From: Natrinema longum
Lineage (GTDB): Archaea > Halobacteriota > Halobacteria > Halobacteriales > Natrialbaceae
DNA: 64,000 nucleotides
NCBI RefSeq assembly: GCF_017352095.1
Contig: NZ_CP071463.1
Span: 1,054,001 to 1,118,000 of the forward strand
Direction: 5' to 3'
In this document: positions 17,875 to 26,420 of the stretch, in pieces
Layout of the letters: the number at the start of each line of letters is the position of its first letter
Position numbering within the stretch: the stretch's first letter is position 1
Translations under genes and position numbers: made by a program
The notes under the pieces: model-generated
Told to the model about the DNA's origin: nothing
Seen by the model: only the letters and a program-made list of their open reading frames with translations
Databases searched by the model: none

Positions 17875-18213
17875 GCACGCGTAGTTGCTGAACGGAGCGG
17901 TTATATATTAGGTGACTATCAACTGGGGGTATGATATTTTCCGTTTCTAACTGAATCTGCTGACTACAACAGGGTCACCTCAGAGAATTTCGAAGGGTTC
18001 AGCACGTTTAGTTCATTTCCGTGGTGAATTCTTCTAAGCACCCTGTGGGCGAGACCAGTTTTGAATTGCTATATTCCGTATTGTAGTGGGGGTAGAGGGG
18101 CTATAGCGTTGGAGGGTGACTGTGGGCGTCGCTGTTAATGCTACTTCGCTCCACTAACGACCTGGAACAATAGTGGGCTTTTCGAGATCACCCGTCCACT
18201 TTAACCGTCAACT
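17875..18213. other. Intergenic region without recognisable content
   Basis: These 339 bases contain no open frame with protein-like composition. A TATA-like ctttaacc near 18199 could serve the gene at 18214. I see no RNA gene or clear repeat. Confidence 0.4.
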
Positions 18214-18585
18214 ATGACGCAAACCTCGCAACCACCTACACTGGAAAATAGGCAGCACAAACCTCGAAAGACAAAAATTTACTCCATACTAGGAGATTCT
18301 GAACACCGAATTATTCTCCGGGTTCTTGCAGACGCTGATGAACCAGTGTCCCTCGAAGAACTCACTCGCGAAACGCTCCGTGACGAAGAGTATGACAGAG
18401 ACGTTAGCGTGTCGATCTTGGAAGGTCTGATGCTGGACATTTACCTGCCGGTTCTGGACTCAACGGGAGCCATCGAGACCGATGCAGGGTACAACAGGAT
18501 TGGTCCGGGCGAACATCACGAAGCGTATCTCCAAATGGCTGAAGCCCTCGATGAGGTCTACGAACAGCATTTCGGAGGTGTCTAA
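18214..18585 (+). CDS. DUF7344-type winged-helix protein, first gene of a three-gene set
   Basis: This is a 123-residue protein from the ATG at 18214. The core, LGDSEHRIILRVLADADEPVSLEELT followed by DIYLPVLDSTGAIETDAGYNRI, matches the DUF7344 winged-helix layout. It ends one base into the ATG of the next gene (TAATG), so the two are co-translated. The next two genes are of unknown function and on the same strand. In haloarchaea such proteins often sit with signal-output genes of the HalOD type, so a sensory or regulatory set is possible. Confidence 0.65.
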   Translation: MTQTSQPPTLENRQHKPRKTKIYSILGDSEHRIILRVLADADEPVSLEELTRETLRDEEYDRDVSVSILEGLMLDIYLPVLDSTGAIETDAGYNRIGPGEHHEAYLQMAEALDEVYEQHFGGV

Positions 18586-18929
18586 TGCTCGCAACACCCG
18601 TCGGACTCTACGAACTTTCCGACATTCATCTTGATGTCGATGAGTTTGGAGTCCACATCGACAATCCGGTCGTTCTCCTCGGAACGCGGCATGGCAGTGC
18701 AAGTCGTCACAAGCAGGGGTCGAAATCGGTGATCAAGCTCGGTTCAGTACATTATCCCGAATCTATTTTCCGGAATGACGGCTGTAACGCTCTCGACAAT
18801 GCAAATGACATGCTGTACGGCGCTGTGGTCGTATCAGAGGATGATCTGATAGACGATGCGATCACCGCTCTCCGGAAGAGTGGGGGTTCAGTATTCTCAG
18901 ACGTTTCTGACCCAAATGTGCTCTACTGA
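18585..18929 (+). CDS. Hypothetical protein, second of three-gene set
   Basis: This is a 114-residue protein starting within the stop of the DUF7344 gene. It has an alternating strand-helix layout (DIHLDVDEFGVHIDNPVVLLGTR, then AVVVSEDDLIDDAITALRKSG), suggesting a small alpha/beta domain. There is no signal peptide, membrane segment or catalytic motif. I do not recognise the family. Its tight overlap with the upstream regulator implies a joint function. Confidence 0.55.
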   Translation: MLATPVGLYELSDIHLDVDEFGVHIDNPVVLLGTRHGSASRHKQGSKSVIKLGSVHYPESIFRNDGCNALDNANDMLYGAVVVSEDDLIDDAITALRKSGGSVFSDVSDPNVLY

Positions 18930-18934
18930 CCCCA

Positions 18935-19267
18935 GTGAACTTCTCTGTTACTAAAATACAACCCAGCATGAGTTTCAAGGATTTTGCTTCCACCATCGAT
19001 CACGTATTTGACCGATTCGAAGTCGTCGGGAACCCTCTATCAGATTACGATCGACCACTTGACGAACTGTTCGAAGATCCAACTGTAGTCATTCGCTGGT
19101 CTGCTGATCCCCGCGAACAGATACCAGACATCTCTCCGGTGCTAAAGCTTGCTGCACAGGAAGATATGCTCCTCGTCGATCGTACTCTCGAGTATAACGA
19201 GGGCGACGAAAGCCTAAGTGAAACGCCACAGTTGAGCGAATCCTTAGAGTTCGAACACCGCCCTTGA
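18935..19267 (+). CDS. Hypothetical protein, third of three-gene set
   Basis: This is a 110-residue protein from a start at 18935; the ATG at 18968 (MSFKDFAS) would give 99 residues and is an alternative. It has a helix-rich N-terminus (FASTIDHVFDRFEVV), a DPTVVIRWSADP segment, a helix ending in LLVDRTLEYNE, and an acidic tail. No family is recognised. It lies five bases after the preceding stop, so it belongs to the same transcription unit. Confidence 0.5.
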   Translation: MNFSVTKIQPSMSFKDFASTIDHVFDRFEVVGNPLSDYDRPLDELFEDPTVVIRWSADPREQIPDISPVLKLAAQEDMLLVDRTLEYNEGDESLSETPQLSESLEFEHRP

Positions 19268-19379
19268 TTACTGCTACCTGAGAAACTTCTGTAAACCCGT
19301 TTTATTGATGTTGGTTACCTCTACAGATAGCTTCGGGTAAATCGACGAAGAAAAGCGGTTGGCGAGTATAAATCCGATA

Positions 19380-20612
19380 ATGGAGATTCAGTTTCTTGGC
19401 GGAGCACGCGAGATCGGCCGAAGCGCCATTCTCGTGGACGATTCTCTTCTACTCGATTTTGGGATGTTGACGGACAATCCTCCTCAATTCCCGGTGCAAA
19501 CACCGAACCCGGATGCAGTCGTTGTTTCGCACGGGCATCTCGATCATGTTGGTACGATACCGTCCCTGCTTTCCGGTGACGAACGGCCGCCGATTCATTG
19601 GACACCCCCGACGTACGAGCTAACGCTGACGCTTGCGCGAGACACGCTCAAGCTACACGGGGGATCATACAATTGCCCGTTTACTGAGAACGATCTCAAG
19701 CGCGTTACACAGGTGTCGAAAACGCACGGGTATCAGGAAACCTTCGAAGCGGCTGGCTATGACGTGACATTCTATAATGCAGGACACATCCCAGGAAGTG
19801 CTCACGTACTCGTTGACGATGGGGATACACGGTTGCTCTACACGGGAGACTTCCATACTGACGACCAGCGTTTGGTTTCAGGGACGACTGCGCGACCCGA
19901 GGCTGACGTCGTGCTCTGCGAGAGTACCTACTCCGATGTTGAGCATGAGGACCGATCCGTGGTGGAAGAACGATTCGCTGAGAGCATCGAGACGACACTC
20001 TGGGAGGGCGGTACGGTCGTCGTCCCTGCATTCGCGATCGGACGAACGCAAGAGATGATGCTCATCTGTGACGCGTACGACATCCCCTGTTACGTCGACG
20101 GAATGGGAAAGCAGGTAACCGAGATGCTTCAGCAGTATCCCGAGTTCGTTCGCGACGCAGATGCGTTTCGACGAGCAAAATCCCACGCTCGGTTCGTCAC
20201 CGGGCGAAACGGCCAGCGAAAGCGAATCACCGACCAGAAAGCAGCGATCATTACCACCAGTGGAATGCTGTCTGGTGGCCCCGCTATGACCTATATTCCC
20301 GAAATCCGATCCAATCCGGTGAACAAGGTCACGATGACTGGCTATCAGGTTGAAGGCACACCCGGTCGCGATTTACTCGAGACGGGGAGCGCCGAGATCG
20401 ACGGCCGCGTGATGCCTGTTAGTGCCCAAGTCGAACAATATGACTTTTCTGCGCACGCTGATCGCGATAGCCTTCTGGATTTCTTGAAATCGTATGAGGG
20501 ATCATCAATCTTAGTAAACCATGGTGACAAGTGTGACCAATTTGCATCTGACCTCCAAGCAGATGGCTTTGAAGCCACGGCTCCGCAACTCGGCTCCATA
20601 CACGTTATTTAA
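19380..20612 (+). CDS. Beta-CASP metallo-beta-lactamase-fold ribonuclease (island copy)
   Basis: This is a 410-residue protein from the ATG at 19380 (MEIQFLGGAREIG), preferred over an upstream in-frame start at 19359 because the family begins with this strand. The zinc motif SHGHLDH, then GDFHTDDQRLV, the beta-CASP motif VVPAFAIGRTQEMM and the late SAHAD identify an archaeal RNase J/CPSF-like enzyme that would trim or cleave RNA in the cytoplasm. The final 115 residues are about 72% identical by eye to the truncated gene remnant at 24521, yet the codons are more A+T-rich. It therefore looks like a transferred version that replaced the chromosomal gene. It appears intact. Confidence 0.85.
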   Translation: MEIQFLGGAREIGRSAILVDDSLLLDFGMLTDNPPQFPVQTPNPDAVVVSHGHLDHVGTIPSLLSGDERPPIHWTPPTYELTLTLARDTLKLHGGSYNCPFTENDLKRVTQVSKTHGYQETFEAAGYDVTFYNAGHIPGSAHVLVDDGDTRLLYTGDFHTDDQRLVSGTTARPEADVVLCESTYSDVEHEDRSVVEERFAESIETTLWEGGTVVVPAFAIGRTQEMMLICDAYDIPCYVDGMGKQVTEMLQQYPEFVRDADAFRRAKSHARFVTGRNGQRKRITDQKAAIITTSGMLSGGPAMTYIPEIRSNPVNKVTMTGYQVEGTPGRDLLETGSAEIDGRVMPVSAQVEQYDFSAHADRDSLLDFLKSYEGSSILVNHGDKCDQFASDLQADGFEATAPQLGSIHVI

Positions 20613-20670
20613 TATATAATGTCCCATATAATATAAAAATATAGACAGCAGCTGCTATAGTGTCACTATA

Positions 20671-21703
20671 TCTATTCTACGTACGCTCTTGCGTAGTTCA
20701 TTGTTGATTTCAGAGTGTTGCTCGAATAGCGTGTTTGAGTGCGTCTCGTCCCGGTTTTCGATATAGTTCTCGGCGAAGCTGGAACGCTCTGAGATACTGT
20801 GTCAGCTTATCTTTCGAGATACCTCGATGCGGCGAGAGCCACCGTCGCGTCAGCGACGCGTGGCTCTCGCAGGTATTGACGTGGACCTCTTCGTCGGCGT
20901 ATTCACCGTCACCGTGGACGACGTATTCACGGGTGAATGCGTCGTCCGCTTCGAGTGGCTCGTACGCTCGAAAGCCGTCAGTATAGACAGTCAACGACTC
21001 CTCTTGGCGGTCTGCCAAGAGGAGTCGAATCGTCGACTCGTTGGCGGCTTTCGCTGGGATTACGTACCGCTGTCCTGTGCCGCGATCAGCGAGAATGAAC
21101 ACGGGTGGCTTGTCGCCGTCGTATGAACCTCGCCCACGCGTGGACAGGCCACGCGAGCGCGACTCCTGGTCGCGCTCGCGGCCTTTCTTCCCGGCAGAAA
21201 CGTACACTTCATCGATTTCGACCGGGCCGACAAGATCGAGAGAAGGCGCATCGAGCGCTCTGGCGAAGCGCTCGATGCGCCGGTGCATCGTTTTGTGTGT
21301 GACCTCGATTTCGCACTGGAGTTGTCGGAGACTCGTGTTAAACCGGAGAAACGCGTAGATCGAGAACAGCCACCGGCGGAGTACAACCTTCGAGTGAGCG
21401 AAAATCGTGCCCGTCTTGTCGTTGAACGTGCGGTCGCAATCCTTACAGAGATACCGTTGGAACTCTCTGTAGCTGCCGTTTCTGACCGTTCGGTCAGAAC
21501 GGCAGCGGGGACAGGTAACACCGTCACGCCAGCGAACCTGCTGCAACAGGTCCGCTGCGACCGATTCCGACCCAAACACATCGAGTGGAATCATTCGTGT
21601 CGGGCACCGCTGACGCGGTGCCCTTGTCCTCTTTGACTTCACAGCGACCGCTCAGCAGTATCAACAATCTCCTACGGATGAGCGTTCTACGTAAAATAGG
21701 AAA
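20671..21703 (-). mobile_element. IS1595-type insertion sequence
   Basis: The element surrounds a single transposase gene on the minus strand. The two ends carry imperfect inverted repeats: TATTCTACGTACGCTC from 20673 on the left and, read inward on the other strand, TATTTTACGTAGAACGCTC from about 21699 on the right, both continuing imperfectly to a shared TTGTTGAT. Exact outer limits and a target duplication cannot be fixed by eye. It lies between the intact beta-CASP gene and the GHKL ATPase gene, inside the island. Confidence 0.7.
20710..21594 (-). CDS. IS1595-family transposase
   Basis: From the ATG at 21594 (MIPLDVFGSES, the usual family start) the protein has 294 residues; an in-frame ATG at 21642 would add 16. 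A zinc ribbon (CPRC...CKDC) near residues 28-50 is followed by a helix-turn-helix (LRQLQCEIEVTHKTMHRRI) and a DDE nuclease core: Asp in EIDEVYVS, Asp in YTDGFRAY and Glu in NTCESHASLTRRW. It is full length without frameshifts, so the element may still move. It catalyses cut-and-paste transposition. Confidence 0.88.
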   Translation of the reverse strand: MIPLDVFGSESVAADLLQQVRWRDGVTCPRCRSDRTVRNGSYREFQRYLCKDCDRTFNDKTGTIFAHSKVVLRRWLFSIYAFLRFNTSLRQLQCEIEVTHKTMHRRIERFARALDAPSLDLVGPVEIDEVYVSAGKKGRERDQESRSRGLSTRGRGSYDGDKPPVFILADRGTGQRYVIPAKAANESTIRLLLADRQEESLTVYTDGFRAYEPLEADDAFTREYVVHGDGEYADEEVHVNTCESHASLTRRWLSPHRGISKDKLTQYLRAFQLRRELYRKPGRDALKHAIRATL

Positions 21704-21720
21704 GTAGTCTTGTATCGCCG

Positions 21721-23502
21721 TTAGTCGGCGCGTGCTTCGAATCGGACGCCGGCCATGTTGAGTCGGCGGAAGTGGTCGAGTAGCACCTCCTTCCGTTTTT
21801 CAGGCGAGTATTCCTTGACCTCGCCGAGATGCTCGTTCAGAAGTGCGAGTTCGTCGTCTGTGAACTCTGCGAACGAGATGTGCGCCGTTTCGACCGATTC
21901 TTCGTCTTCTTCCTCCTCGTCGTCACCGTCCGGAAGGGTGTCGACGGGTTCGAGCGATTCGATGTCGATGTCGCGATTGTCGGACGCCTCATTTAGTTCG
22001 AGGAGGTAGCGCGGACGCTCCCACTCGGCGAGGTCAGTGTAACGAACACCCTCATTGATATGGTCACGTGCCATCTCCGAGAGACGCTTGCGCTCGGATT
22101 CTCCGCTACGCCCCTCCTGGGTGAAGTCCGGGGGACGACTCTGAAGTTCCTCTAGAGAGTCGAAGCAACCGAACTTCGCACGCTTCGCCTCAGTGAGCGC
22201 GTGGTACGTGGGTCGCATCCACGGTTCCACCCAGTCGAGGTATTCGTATTTGATGCCGAGCTGAGCGTGCGCAGACGCAGTGTCCTGCATGTCGGTGACC
22301 TTCGGGAACCCCTTCGTGGGCTTGTCGTTGATCTGGACCTGCGTGATTTTGCCCTGGCGCATCCGTCGGTAAGTCTCACTCAGGTCTACGACTGCGATGT
22401 CACCACCGTTGGCCGCGTAGCGACTGTCGTCAGTGTACGGTTCGAAGAACGCAGGCTCTACTTCACCGTAGCCCGCGCGCATGTAGCGTTTGACGACCTT
22501 CCGGAGTACGTCCCGAGCGGCTTCAGTCACCGGGTGACGAGCGTGGATGCGCGATTTGTCAGAGTTCCAGGGCATCTCGGACGCGTCGCCCTCGGTGTAG
22601 AGTTCGACTCGTCCCTTCAGGCGCTTTTGCTTGCTCAGGTCGAACTGGGGAAGCTCCTCGTCGAAACCGCTCACCGCGTCCCGGTTCGCTCGTTCGACGA
22701 CGCGTTCTTGGCATACCCAGTCGATGCCAGCTTCGTCCCCGTCCCCAGTCGACAGTAGACCCACTTCGACGCTCATGTGAACCGGCGTCGACACGTGGTC
22801 AGGTTCGAGGATGATGCCGTCGTATCGACGAGGGTAAAGCCCGTCCCACGGCGCGTAGCTGTATGACGGGCGCGCGGGCGGGTGAAGCGGTTCCAGTCCG
22901 CTGGTCTCCTCGTCAGGGAAGAGCAATCGGAGAGTAACCGACGTCTTCCCTCGGAGGTGTAGTTCGTACGTCTGGCTCAGGTCGTCTTCGAGACGACCAC
23001 GCACGTCGGTCCAGTCGAAGTTCAGGTCACGGATCTCGATCTCGGTCGTGCCCGATTCGAGTTCGACTTCGTCTACAGGAACGGTCCACTCGTCGCTGTC
23101 CGCGAGCCAGGACTGTCCGACCGTGTACTCGTACCCGGTACTGGCATCGGTATGACGACTGCGGATTGTGAACTCGTTTCCGAGGCACATCAAGGCCTTC
23201 TTCGCTCCGATGCCGAAGGCACCGATGCTTCCCTCGATGTCGTCCTTCTCACTTTCCCCCAGTGCGAAGACCATGCTCAGTTCTTCGGGCTTCAGACCGC
23301 CGCTGTCATCCTCAATGATTAGCGCGGGCGTGCCGTTACTGTCCGTTTCGTACCGGACTTTGACCGTAACGCTGTCTCGGTTCTGTCGGCGTCCGTTATC
23401 GATACTGTTATCGATGAGTTCCTTGACCGCTGCGTTCTCATCGACGTCCGCTTTAATCGCGGTGTATGCGTCTTTCGTCGGTGTGAGTTTGATTTCGTTC
23501 AT
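21721..23502 (-). CDS. GHKL (Bergerat-fold) ATPase, MORC/Hsp90-like
   Basis: This is a 593-residue protein from the ATG at 23502. The N-terminal Bergerat fold is clear: the N-box VKELIDNSIDN near residues 26-36, G1 IEDDSGG near 60-66 and G2 GAFGIGAKKAL near 93-103. The middle region is reminiscent of an S5-type domain, and the C-terminus holds a very acidic linker (DGDDEEEEDEES). It is not MutL, gyrase B or a histidine kinase, since no matching partner domains are seen. Stand-alone MORC-like ATPases occur near bacterial and archaeal defence genes. It sits at the right end of the island next to the IS, so a defence role is inferred only. Confidence 0.75.
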   Translation of the reverse strand: MNEIKLTPTKDAYTAIKADVDENAAVKELIDNSIDNGRRQNRDSVTVKVRYETDSNGTPALIIEDDSGGLKPEELSMVFALGESEKDDIEGSIGAFGIGAKKALMCLGNEFTIRSRHTDASTGYEYTVGQSWLADSDEWTVPVDEVELESGTTEIEIRDLNFDWTDVRGRLEDDLSQTYELHLRGKTSVTLRLLFPDEETSGLEPLHPPARPSYSYAPWDGLYPRRYDGIILEPDHVSTPVHMSVEVGLLSTGDGDEAGIDWVCQERVVERANRDAVSGFDEELPQFDLSKQKRLKGRVELYTEGDASEMPWNSDKSRIHARHPVTEAARDVLRKVVKRYMRAGYGEVEPAFFEPYTDDSRYAANGGDIAVVDLSETYRRMRQGKITQVQINDKPTKGFPKVTDMQDTASAHAQLGIKYEYLDWVEPWMRPTYHALTEAKRAKFGCFDSLEELQSRPPDFTQEGRSGESERKRLSEMARDHINEGVRYTDLAEWERPRYLLELNEASDNRDIDIESLEPVDTLPDGDDEEEEDEESVETAHISFAEFTDDELALLNEHLGEVKEYSPEKRKEVLLDHFRRLNMAGVRFEARAD

Positions 23503-24520
23503 AGTGGAGTTTTCACTCTAGGCAGATGACTTCGACTCTGTGCCGATCGTGAAGAACGGTATCGCGCTTCTACTTCTCGCTGCAACAGCGTGCAGAGTGC
23601 TGCTGCTGTGAGTGCGAAAAGTTATAGCGCTCCGACGCATACACCCAGATGCAACTCGCTCAAGTCCGGGCGCATACGTGCGCTCTCTTGGGCGCCACCC
23701 GACCGCTCACCGGTCCCTTCCAAAGTCACGGTCCGCGGGTTTGGGTGGACTTACCTTTCATCTCCTCATCGTTCGTACTTCTGAGTATGTTCGGCCGATA
23801 TATAAACCTTGGCAATTTTACATTTTGAAATTATGGGTTTCAGGCCCCAAGGAGCCATGATAACGGGGTTTGGGGATAAAGGTACCAAATCCGAATCATA
23901 AGTATTCATCTGATATATTATATTATGACCTTTGCGGAGGAACATATAATGAGCGAACGAAAACCTCAGAAAGTAGTGGACCTACCCACTTACTCGTCGA
24001 ACACCCAGACAAGAAGTGAAAGGGGAAATAGACGATATGAACCATCTGCTATGTTCTAAACTGCATATCTGGAGATCAGAGAACCCCTATGATTTGAGTG
24101 TCGGAAATCATATCAATTCTCTCTCTTTCCCTTGTTCACTCGTGTATCGACCGAAGAGTAACAATATGTCCCATGTGGCATTAAGTGTTTTGGTCGGCTA
24201 GTGACCTGATCATTGGTTCCCTCAAATACATAAGAACCCTATGGAGAGGATAGATTTACTAGTAAACCGTCACTTCTGGCATAGAAATTCATCATGGTTT
24301 TTCGGACTTCAACCTATAACCCGACGCGGATAATACATATTCAAAATAACACAAATGATTTGTTATATCTGTGATGGTCCTATTTTCATGGGGTTTTGGG
24401 AGTCGCTACATGTGCGACGAGCTCGAATCCGATTGGCGCGAAGGGGGTATCAAAACTCAGTATAGCATAACGGCCGCGTAGTTTCCGGGGAGCAAGACCA
24501 CTTGCACATCTTCGTTTCCG
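23503..24520. other. Degenerate A+T-rich region at the island end
   Basis: About one kilobase between the GHKL ATPase start and the beta-CASP remnant has no convincing gene except a 36-codon frame listed separately. Base composition drifts from mixed to strongly A+T-rich and then switches abruptly to GC-rich at about 24520, where homology to the beta-CASP gene begins. No tRNA or obvious att repeat was found. Confidence 0.5.
23949..24059 (+). CDS. Possible 36-residue ORF
   Basis: An ATG at 23949 follows a good ribosome site (cggaggaac) and opens MSERKPQKVVDLPTY, ending with TAA at 24059. The length and basic C-terminus suggest the truncated head of a larger lost gene. No homologue is recognised. 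Confidence 0.25.
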   Translation: MSERKPQKVVDLPTYSSNTQTRSERGNRRYEPSAMF

Positions 24521-24868
24521 ATGCTCCACGGCGGCCCCGCGATGACCTACGTGCCCGCGATCCGCGCCCATCCGACGAACAAGATCGCCATGACCGGCTA
24601 TCAGGTCGAGGGGACGCCCGGTCGCGATCTCCTCGAGACCGGCAGCGCCGAGATCGACGGCCGAATGATGCCGGTCAGTGCCCAGGTCGAGCAGTACGAC
24701 TTCTCCGCGCACGCGGACCGGGAGGGGCTCGACGCGTTCCTCGAGTCCTACGGAGACACGCGAGTCCTCGTCAATCACGGCGACCGCTGTGAGGCGTTCG
24801 CCGACGAACTGCGCGCCGACGGCTTCGATGCGACCGCCCCGGAACTCGGCGACCGCCTCGAGCTCTGA
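24521..24868 (+). pseudogene. 3' remnant of chromosomal beta-CASP ribonuclease gene
   Basis: The frame encodes the last 115 residues of a beta-CASP enzyme, from MLHGGPAMTYVP through the SAHAD motif to the normal C-terminus. Homology to the intact gene at 19380 starts sharply at base 24521. The N-terminal metallo-beta-lactamase half and all metal ligands upstream are absent, so it cannot be active. Its codons are GC-rich like the chromosome to the right, marking it as the resident copy cut by the island. Confidence 0.85.
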
Positions 24869-24926
24869 TCGGGCCCCATCCGGCACGAGCAACGCCGACC
24901 GTTTTCCGCCGAGCCGCCGATCTCCA

Positions 24927-25319
24927 CTGAGCGACGCCGAACGGGCGGCCCTCCACGAGCTCCAGTAGGGGATCGAGCACGTCTACCGCGCTTCCGGCAC
25001 TTTGCTCGAGTTCCACCACGAACTCGGCCACGCGATGGATCGGATCGGCGAGGCCGAAGATCGTCTCCGCGAGGCCGGCCACGAGGAGTGGGCGAACGAA
25101 CTCCGGGACGACCACCTCCCCGCGGGCGCGATCAGCGACCAGTGGACGTTCGAACTCGTCGAGGAGTTCTCGGGGACGTTCCTCGAGGAGGTTGACGCCT
25201 TCGAGGACATCGTCAGGGACGAACTGGCGGACGGCGTCGATCACGTGACCGAGCGTCGCCGGAAACAACAGCTGCGGGACCGTTCCCACCGAGAGGGGGA
25301 GGCGATCGCCGCGAGGTGA
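24927..25319 (+). pseudogene. Hypothetical haloarchaeal protein gene with lost start and in-frame stop
   Basis: One frame runs from CTG at 24927 (LSDAERAALHELQ) to TAG at 24967, then continues without a shift (GIEHVYRASGTLLEFHHELGHAMDRIGEAEDRL) to the stop at 25319. The residues on both sides of the TAG read as one acidic protein of about 130 residues. An ATG is expected where CTG stands. The part after the stop could still be made from TTG at 25002, giving 105 residues. It lies just inside the chromosome next to the island end. The function is unknown. Confidence 0.55.
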
Positions 25320-25323
25320 GCGG

Positions 25324-26247
25324 CTAGAGGGGGTCGATGATCTCGTCGGCGAACGTCGACAGCGCCGCCTCTCGGTCGTCGTTTTGCAGGCCGATAATCG
25401 CGTGATCGAGTCCGTACGACTCGAGTCGAGCGAAATACTCCCGGAACCACTCGACCCCGGCGTGGAATCCGAGGTGGAGTGGCTCCGGTTCGGCCGTCGG
25501 GTCGTCGGCCAGTTCGACTCGGACGGCGATGGTAAACGGTTTCTCGCCGGCGGTCTCGCGCCAGTCCGTAAGATAGTCCTCGAGCGTCCGTTCGGGCAGG
25601 TGATAGAACAGCCAGCCGTCGCCGTGCTCGGCGATCCACTCGCGGGACTGGCGGGCGTGGCCGGTCGGAAGGAGGGGCAGCGTCTCGGTCGTCGGTTTGG
25701 GAACCACGTCGAGGTCGCCCTCGAGGCTCCCCCACCGGCCCTCGAGGTTCGGGAACTCCTCGCGCCAGATCGTCCGGAGGGCGTCGACGGACTCGCGAAA
25801 CAGCGCGCCGCGGTCCTCGCGGTCGACGTCGAAGGCGGGGTACTCCGGATCGCGGTCGCCGGAGGCGACGCCGAGGACGAGCCGCCCGTCGGAGAGTCGA
25901 TCGACCGTCGCCGCGGATTTCGCGACGTGGAGTGGATGGCGGAGCGTGAGGACGATGCTCGAGGTCCCCAGCGCGATGTCGTCGGTGTGGGCGGCGACGT
26001 GGGAGAGCCACGGCCAGGTGTCGAACGTCTGGCCCGAATCGCCGAACTTCGGCCAGTAGGTCGGGACGTCGCGGGCCCAGAGCCCGTCGAACCCGACCGA
26101 CTCGGCGTGCTGTGCGAGGTGTAGTTCGTCCGCGACGGTCGGCGTCGAGCGGTTCGCTCCCGTGAGCGGGAAGCCGACACCGAAGGTCAGGCCGTCGTGA
26201 TCGAACAGGCGTCGATAGCCAGCGTTCGCGTGTCCACCGGCAGGCAT
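25324..26247 (-). CDS. Luciferase-like (LLM class) flavin-dependent oxidoreductase
   Basis: This is a 307-residue protein from the ATG at 26247. The barrel pattern of the bacterial luciferase family is visible: FGVGFPLTG at strand one, AESVGFDGLWARD near 50, ALGTSSIVLTLRHPLHVAKSAATVDRLSDGRLVLGVASGD near 92-132, and a C-terminal LDHAIIGLQ. Such enzymes use reduced FMN or F420, and F420 is common in haloarchaea. The substrate is unknown. It is convergent with the pseudogene at 24927. Confidence 0.85.
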   Translation of the reverse strand: MPAGGHANAGYRRLFDHDGLTFGVGFPLTGANRSTPTVADELHLAQHAESVGFDGLWARDVPTYWPKFGDSGQTFDTWPWLSHVAAHTDDIALGTSSIVLTLRHPLHVAKSAATVDRLSDGRLVLGVASGDRDPEYPAFDVDREDRGALFRESVDALRTIWREEFPNLEGRWGSLEGDLDVVPKPTTETLPLLPTGHARQSREWIAEHGDGWLFYHLPERTLEDYLTDWRETAGEKPFTIAVRVELADDPTAEPEPLHLGFHAGVEWFREYFARLESYGLDHAIIGLQNDDREAALSTFADEIIDPL

Positions 26248-26420
26248 TCGATCGTGCTATCGGACGGAGCGGTATGACGGTGGCGTTGTCCGCCCGTCGT
26301 TGCCGGTAGCGATGCCCGACGGCGGAGTGGTTGAAACGAGCGCCGGCTCGAGAGCATCGTCACTCGCCGACGAACGAAAAAACGAAAATTGGAACCGGCT
26401 GCCGAGTCGTCGGTGTCCGA

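Noticed and set aside
24927-25319. Pyrrolysine read-through at the in-frame TAG
   Set aside because: The expected start codon is also lost and no pyl genes are visible, so gene decay is the simpler reading.
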